From Planctomonas deserti (GTDB lineage Bacteria > Actinomycetota > Actinomycetes > Actinomycetales > Microbacteriaceae), in contig NZ_QANL01000002.1 of assembly GCF_003067705.1 (NCBI RefSeq), positions 248,001-312,000 of the forward strand: DNA of 64,000 nt. The letters are read 5' to 3'. Positions 61,092 through 64,000 of the stretch are shown in pieces. The notes under the pieces were generated by a model, which had not been told where the DNA came from, did not search any database, and saw only the letters and a program-made list of their open reading frames with translations. Both the position numbers and the translations under genes were made by a program. Position 1 is the first letter of the stretch; each line of letters starts with the position of its first letter.

Positions 61092-61352
61092 ATGGCAGAT
61101 CGACGAGTGACCCATTCCCGCAAGAACCGCGACGGTGACATCACCGCCATCGGCACGCCCGGCCAGTACTGGTCGCCGCGTGCGAAGGCAGACGCCATCA
61201 GCGACATCGAGCTCCGCATCCACACGTATTATGTGCAGTGGCCTGAGAAGCGCACGGAGATCCGTGTCGTCAACGGCGCGACTGGCAAGTATCTCCGCAC
61301 CGATCGGGACAACACGACCCGCAACAACCTGGACGACCTCCCGGACCTGTGA
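61092..61352 (+). CDS. DUF3892 domain protein (86 aa)
   Basis: The ATG at 61092 follows GAGAGCAAGGAACC. The sequence is a close match in pattern to DUF3892 (PF13031): SRKNRDGDITAIGTPGQYWS, DIELRIHTYYVQWPEKRTEI and GKYLRTDRDNTTRNNLDDLP. Function unknown; family members are common in phage and in islands. It follows the 51-aa gene by 75 bases and may belong to the same transcript; a hairpin terminator follows. Confidence 0.8.
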   Translation: MADRRVTHSRKNRDGDITAIGTPGQYWSPRAKADAISDIELRIHTYYVQWPEKRTEIRVVNGATGKYLRTDRDNTTRNNLDDLPDL

Positions 61353-61370
61353 CGGCGGCGCCGAACAAGT

Positions 61371-61405
61371 GAAGGACCGCCCCGTCTGTGGGGGTGCGGT
61401 CCTTC
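61371..61405 (+). terminator. Hairpin terminator after DUF3892
   Basis: GAAGGACCGC (61371-61380) pairs with GCGGTCCTTC (61396-61405) across a 15-base loop; CATCTG follows. No strong T-tract. Confidence 0.65.
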
Positions 61406-61636
61406 ATCTGTCGGACGGTCGAACGGCAGCGCTACGAGGTCTTTGTTTTCGTCGGTTCACGCAGCACGACATCAGCCTCCAGGATGACTGTGCGTATCAT
61501 CTTCTGGTTCAACTGGGGCATCGACGGTGTCCGCGACCGTCGCGTCCGCGTGCGGGACGCGCTTCTAGAGTTCACGGCAGATAGGACTCAGATCTGAGGT
61601 GTGCTGTCACTTCACCCTGGCAGGCCTGGCGGGCAC

Positions 61637-61987
61637 TTAGCGCTTTCGTCTTGGCGCGCTCGCCCGCATTGCGACGCCGGATCGGTGGAGTGACCGCAGC
61701 ACCGCGCCGTGCGACATGTTGTGCGATTGTTCCAGCTCCGCCATCGTGGCGCCGGCCGCGTATTCGGCAGCCATCGCCGCGGCCTCCTCGTCACTCACCT
61801 TCCGCTTTGAGATCTCAACGCCCTGCTCGCGCAGCATCCTGGTGAGCGCTGAGTTGGCTACGCCCAGTTCCCGAGCAAGGGACCGAACGCTCTCGCCTGC
61901 TCCGGCTCGACGAACGAGCTCCTCGACTTTGGTACTGCCCAGCCGCTTCGACAGTTCGTGGCTTCGGTACTCTTTTCGCTCGCTCAA
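61637..61987 (-). CDS. Helix-turn-helix protein (116 aa)
   Basis: The start at 61987 opens MSERKEYRSHELSKRLGSTK. Two HTH units can be seen: LVRRAGAGESVRSLARELGV with ANSALTRMLREQ, and MAAEYAAGATMAELEQSHNM with SHGAVLRSLHRSG, the latter like the C-terminal HTH of resolvases. It could be a small regulator or a resolvase/recombinase remnant. It is the last accessory-type gene before the chromosomal SDR gene. Confidence 0.75.
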   Translation of the reverse strand: MSERKEYRSHELSKRLGSTKVEELVRRAGAGESVRSLARELGVANSALTRMLREQGVEISKRKVSDEEAAAMAAEYAAGATMAELEQSHNMSHGAVLRSLHRSGVAMRASAPRRKR

Positions 61988-62232
61988 ACCCCCGCTGCGG
62001 TCGCCAGGAATCGCCAGTTTGCGCAGTTCCTCAGGGGTGAACGGCAGCCCTAAAGGGTTTGAGTAGAGGTCCGTAATGTCAGAGCGGACTGCGCCTCAAA
62101 TGCTTTCGATCGATTCGTGGTCGGGCCGATCGGCGTGATCGACCGCCGTCTCGTCTGTCGAGGGATGAGTAGGCTTCACCCGGACGAGCCCGCATCGGTG
62201 CGGGGCCGCGCGATCGAGAAGGCGAAGAAGCC

Positions 62233-62976
62233 ATGGAACAGTCATTCGCCGGGAAGGTCGCCCTTATCACCGGGGCCGCCAGTGGGATCGGGTACACCGT
62301 CGCGGCGCATCTCGCCGAGCGCGGGGCGCGCGTTGTCGGGGTGGACCTCAACGAGCGGGTGCATGAACTCGTCGCGGGGCTGCCGGGTGGCGGACACCAC
62401 GGCATCGTGAAGAACCTCACCGATCCCGCCGCTGCCGGGGAGGCCATCGCGGAGACCGTCGATGTCGTGGGCGTGCCGCAAATCCTCGTGAACTCGGCGG
62501 GCATCGCGCTTCTGGATCCCGCCGTCGATGTTCCCGCCGATCGGTGGCAGCTCACGCTCGACGTGAATCTCAGCGGGACGTTCTACATGTCGCAGGCCGC
62601 GGGGCGGGTCATGCTCGAGGCCGGATACGGGCGCATCATCAACCTTGCTTCACAGGCCGCCGTGGTCGGGCTCGATCAGCACGCCGCCTACTGCGCCAGC
62701 AAGGCCGCCGTCGTCGGACTCACGCACGTGCTCTCCCTCGAGTGGGCGCGCCGCGGCGTGACCGTCAACGCGGTCTCGCCGACCGTCGTCGAGACCCCGC
62801 TCGGCAAGGCGGCCTGGGCGGGGGAGAAGGGCGAGAAGGCGAAGAGCGAGATTCCGGTGGGCCGCTTCGCGCAGCCGGAGGAGGTCGCCGCGCTCATCGC
62901 GTTCCTCGCCGGCGACGAGGCCGCCATGATCACCGGCAGCAATTACCTGATGGACGGTGGCTTCACCACCGTCTGA
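62233..62976 (+). CDS. SDR family NAD(P)-dependent dehydrogenase (GolD-like)
   Basis: The 247-residue protein is a classical short-chain dehydrogenase: cofactor motif ALITGAASGIG (residues 10-20) with D in VVGVDLNE that favours NAD, NSAGIALLDPA, catalytic NLASQAAVVGLDQHAAYCAS (Ser, then Tyr of YCASK near 155) and C-terminal FLAGDEAAMITGSNYLMDGG. Sequence flavour is that of the GolD/threitol-dehydrogenase group acting on polyols. The ATG at 62233 is preceded by GAAGAAGCC. It reads as core metabolism and is not linked to the island. Confidence 0.92.
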   Translation: MEQSFAGKVALITGAASGIGYTVAAHLAERGARVVGVDLNERVHELVAGLPGGGHHGIVKNLTDPAAAGEAIAETVDVVGVPQILVNSAGIALLDPAVDVPADRWQLTLDVNLSGTFYMSQAAGRVMLEAGYGRIINLASQAAVVGLDQHAAYCASKAAVVGLTHVLSLEWARRGVTVNAVSPTVVETPLGKAAWAGEKGEKAKSEIPVGRFAQPEEVAALIAFLAGDEAAMITGSNYLMDGGFTTV

Positions 62977-63046
62977 CCGCGCTTCGTCGGCTAGGAACAC
63001 CCGGAGCGACGAACGCGAAGCAGGATGACCCGCGTGGATGCGCGAC

Positions 63047-63076
63047 CGCCCCGGCCCGAGTGATCGGGCCGGGGCG
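63047..63076. terminator. Bidirectional terminator
   Basis: CGCCCCGGCCCGA pairs perfectly with TCGGGCCGGGGCG, loop GTGA. It lies between the convergent SDR and aldo/keto reductase genes. Confidence 0.75.
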
Positions 63077-63107
63077 GAACGCGTCGGTCAGGGGCGACGA
63101 GCGCTGA

Positions 63108-64000
63108 TCACTTCGGGTGGCGCCCCAGCAGGCTCAGGTCCGCCGCGCTCGCGCGGCCGTCGCCCGTGTTGCGCTGGTGCCAGTAGGGGTACGCGAGCGG
63201 GGTCGCGCTCGCCGCGTCGAGGCGGGCAATCTCCTCGTCGGTCAGCGTGACCTCGGCGGCGCCGAGGCTGTCGGTGAGCTGCTCCTCGGTGCGGGCTCCG
63301 ACGATCGTGGAAGTGATGCCGGGCTGCGCGAGGGTCCAGGCCAGGCCGACCTGGGTCGCGGATGCGCCCCGCTGCTCGGCGATCTCGACGAGCACCTCGA
63401 TGGTGTTGTAGAGGCGGTCCTCGTCGTAGATGGGCGGCTCGCTCCAGCCCTCGAAGCGGCGCGAGCCCTCCGGGGCATCCTGGCCGCGGCGGTACTTGCC
63501 GGTCAGCAGTCCGCCGGCCAGCGGGCTCCAGACGAGGATCCCGAGGCCCTGGTCGAGCGTGATCGGCACGAGCTCGTTCTCCGCGTCGCGCGACTGCAGC
63601 GAGTAGTAGATCTGCTGGCTGGCGAAGCGCTCGGTGCCGTTCTTGTCGGACGACCACAGCGCCTTCATCAGGTGCCAGCCGGAGTAGTTGGAGGCGCCGA
63701 TGTAGCGGACCTTGCCGGAGCGGACGAGGTCGTCGAGCGCGGAGAGCGTCTCCTCGAGGGGGGTGCGGCCGTCCCAGCCGTGAAGCTGGTAGAGGTCGAT
63801 GTAGTCGGTGCCGAGGCGCCGCAGGCTGTCCTCGGCGGCGCGGACAATGTGGTGGCGGGAGAGCCCCGCGTCGTTCGGCCCGTCGCCCATGCCGCCGCGC
63901 ACCTTCGTCGCGATGAGCATCTGGTCGCGCTTCGAGCCGAGGGCCTGCCCGAGGATTTCCTCGGATGCGCCGTCCGAGTACACGTCGGCGGTGTCGATGA
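63108..64000 (-). CDS. Aldo/keto reductase, 5' end outside the window
   Basis: The frame stays open to the window edge; the last visible upstream codons read IDTADVYSDGASEEILG, the conserved catalytic D...Y segment of the aldo/keto reductase family, so the start lies beyond 64000. Further family features are IATKVRGGMG (Lys), LYQLHGWDGRTP (His), SGKVRYIGASNYSGWHL and WSPLAGGLLTGKY, and the cofactor region SIVGARTEEQL-like (STIVGARTEEQL). It is an NADPH-dependent carbonyl reductase of broad substrate range. It converges with the SDR gene. Confidence 0.9.
   Translation of the reverse strand, partial: IDTADVYSDGASEEILGQALGSKRDQMLIATKVRGGMGDGPNDAGLSRHHIVRAAEDSLRRLGTDYIDLYQLHGWDGRTPLEETLSALDDLVRSGKVRYIGASNYSGWHLMKALWSSDKNGTERFASQQIYYSLQSRDAENELVPITLDQGLGILVWSPLAGGLLTGKYRRGQDAPEGSRRFEGWSEPPIYDEDRLYNTIEVLVEIAEQRGASATQVGLAWTLAQPGITSTIVGARTEEQLTDSLGAAEVTLTDEEIARLDAASATPLAYPYWHQRNTGDGRASAADLSLLGRHPK

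Noticed and set aside
61388-61597. Small plus-strand frame after DUF3892
   Set aside because: It begins inside the terminator hairpin, has no ribosome site and an Arg-rich composition typical of shadows.

Overview
The window is about 64 kb of high-GC DNA. Genes are packed closely, stop-start overlaps of the ATGA/GTGA type are common, Shine-Dalgarno sites are strong (AAGGAGGT), and the gene families are typical of Actinomycetota. I infer an actinobacterium, perhaps a member of Microbacteriaceae, but nothing in the window fixes the genus. Almost the whole window looks like one large, or several nested, accessory islands. Only the last 2 kb (an SDR dehydrogenase and an aldo/keto reductase facing each other) reads like ordinary chromosome.

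Left part (1-15.3 kb), defence: the 3' end of a BREX brxL gene, an unknown gene, then a divergent cluster. On the minus strand lie a C5-cytosine DNA methyltransferase and a remarkable 1116-residue protein that joins a MORC/MutL-like GHKL ATPase to a complete sigma-70 core. On the plus strand lie a DUF4420 (PD-(D/E)XK) protein, a Z1-domain ATPase and a Vsr-type endonuclease. A two-gene set (TerB-like membrane protein plus partner) follows.

Middle part (15.3-45 kb), mobile element: a large serine recombinase whose 3' end overlaps a tRNA-Gln-like 3' end and a terminator. A minus-strand transfer module follows (ArdA-like, replication-relaxation protein, TraG/VirD4-type coupling ATPase, MT-A70 methyltransferase, vWA-like protein, membrane protein, lipoprotein, small proteins). 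Cargo comes next: a STAND-type NTPase with a long helical C-terminus, a hexapeptide beta-helix protein, a prepilin/fibre/SGNH-hydrolase trio, a frameshifted DUF4365 gene, a GIY-YIG nuclease and a TIGR02391 protein. A ribbon-helix-helix gene upstream of two DUF3846 genes has a promoter sharing a 20-bp box with the transfer-module promoter near 23 kb, which ties 23 kb and 43 kb to the same element. Two perfect DnaA boxes and a structured leader lie at 39.1-39.5 kb.

Right part (45-62 kb): a broken PD-(D/E)XK nuclease gene, then a type I restriction-modification operon hsdM-hsdS-hsdR with a YgjP-like metallopeptidase and an SF1 helicase in the same tight array. HsdM carries an N-terminal XRE-type helix-turn-helix and its start lies beside a TTTGC-N6-GCAAA palindrome, suggesting autoregulation. 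Downstream is a compact regulatory operon (small sigma factor, XRE-type protein, ImmA/IrrE metallopeptidase with a zinc-rich tail). A bipartite motif (TAACTC-N14-CCGACTACTT) occurs in front of the operon and again in front of the small genes that follow it, which makes it a candidate sigma-specific promoter.

The strongest candidates for a little-described system are the MORC-ATPase/sigma fusion with its methyltransferase/Z1/DUF4420/Vsr neighbours, and the sigma/XRE/IrrE operon with its duplicated promoter-like element.
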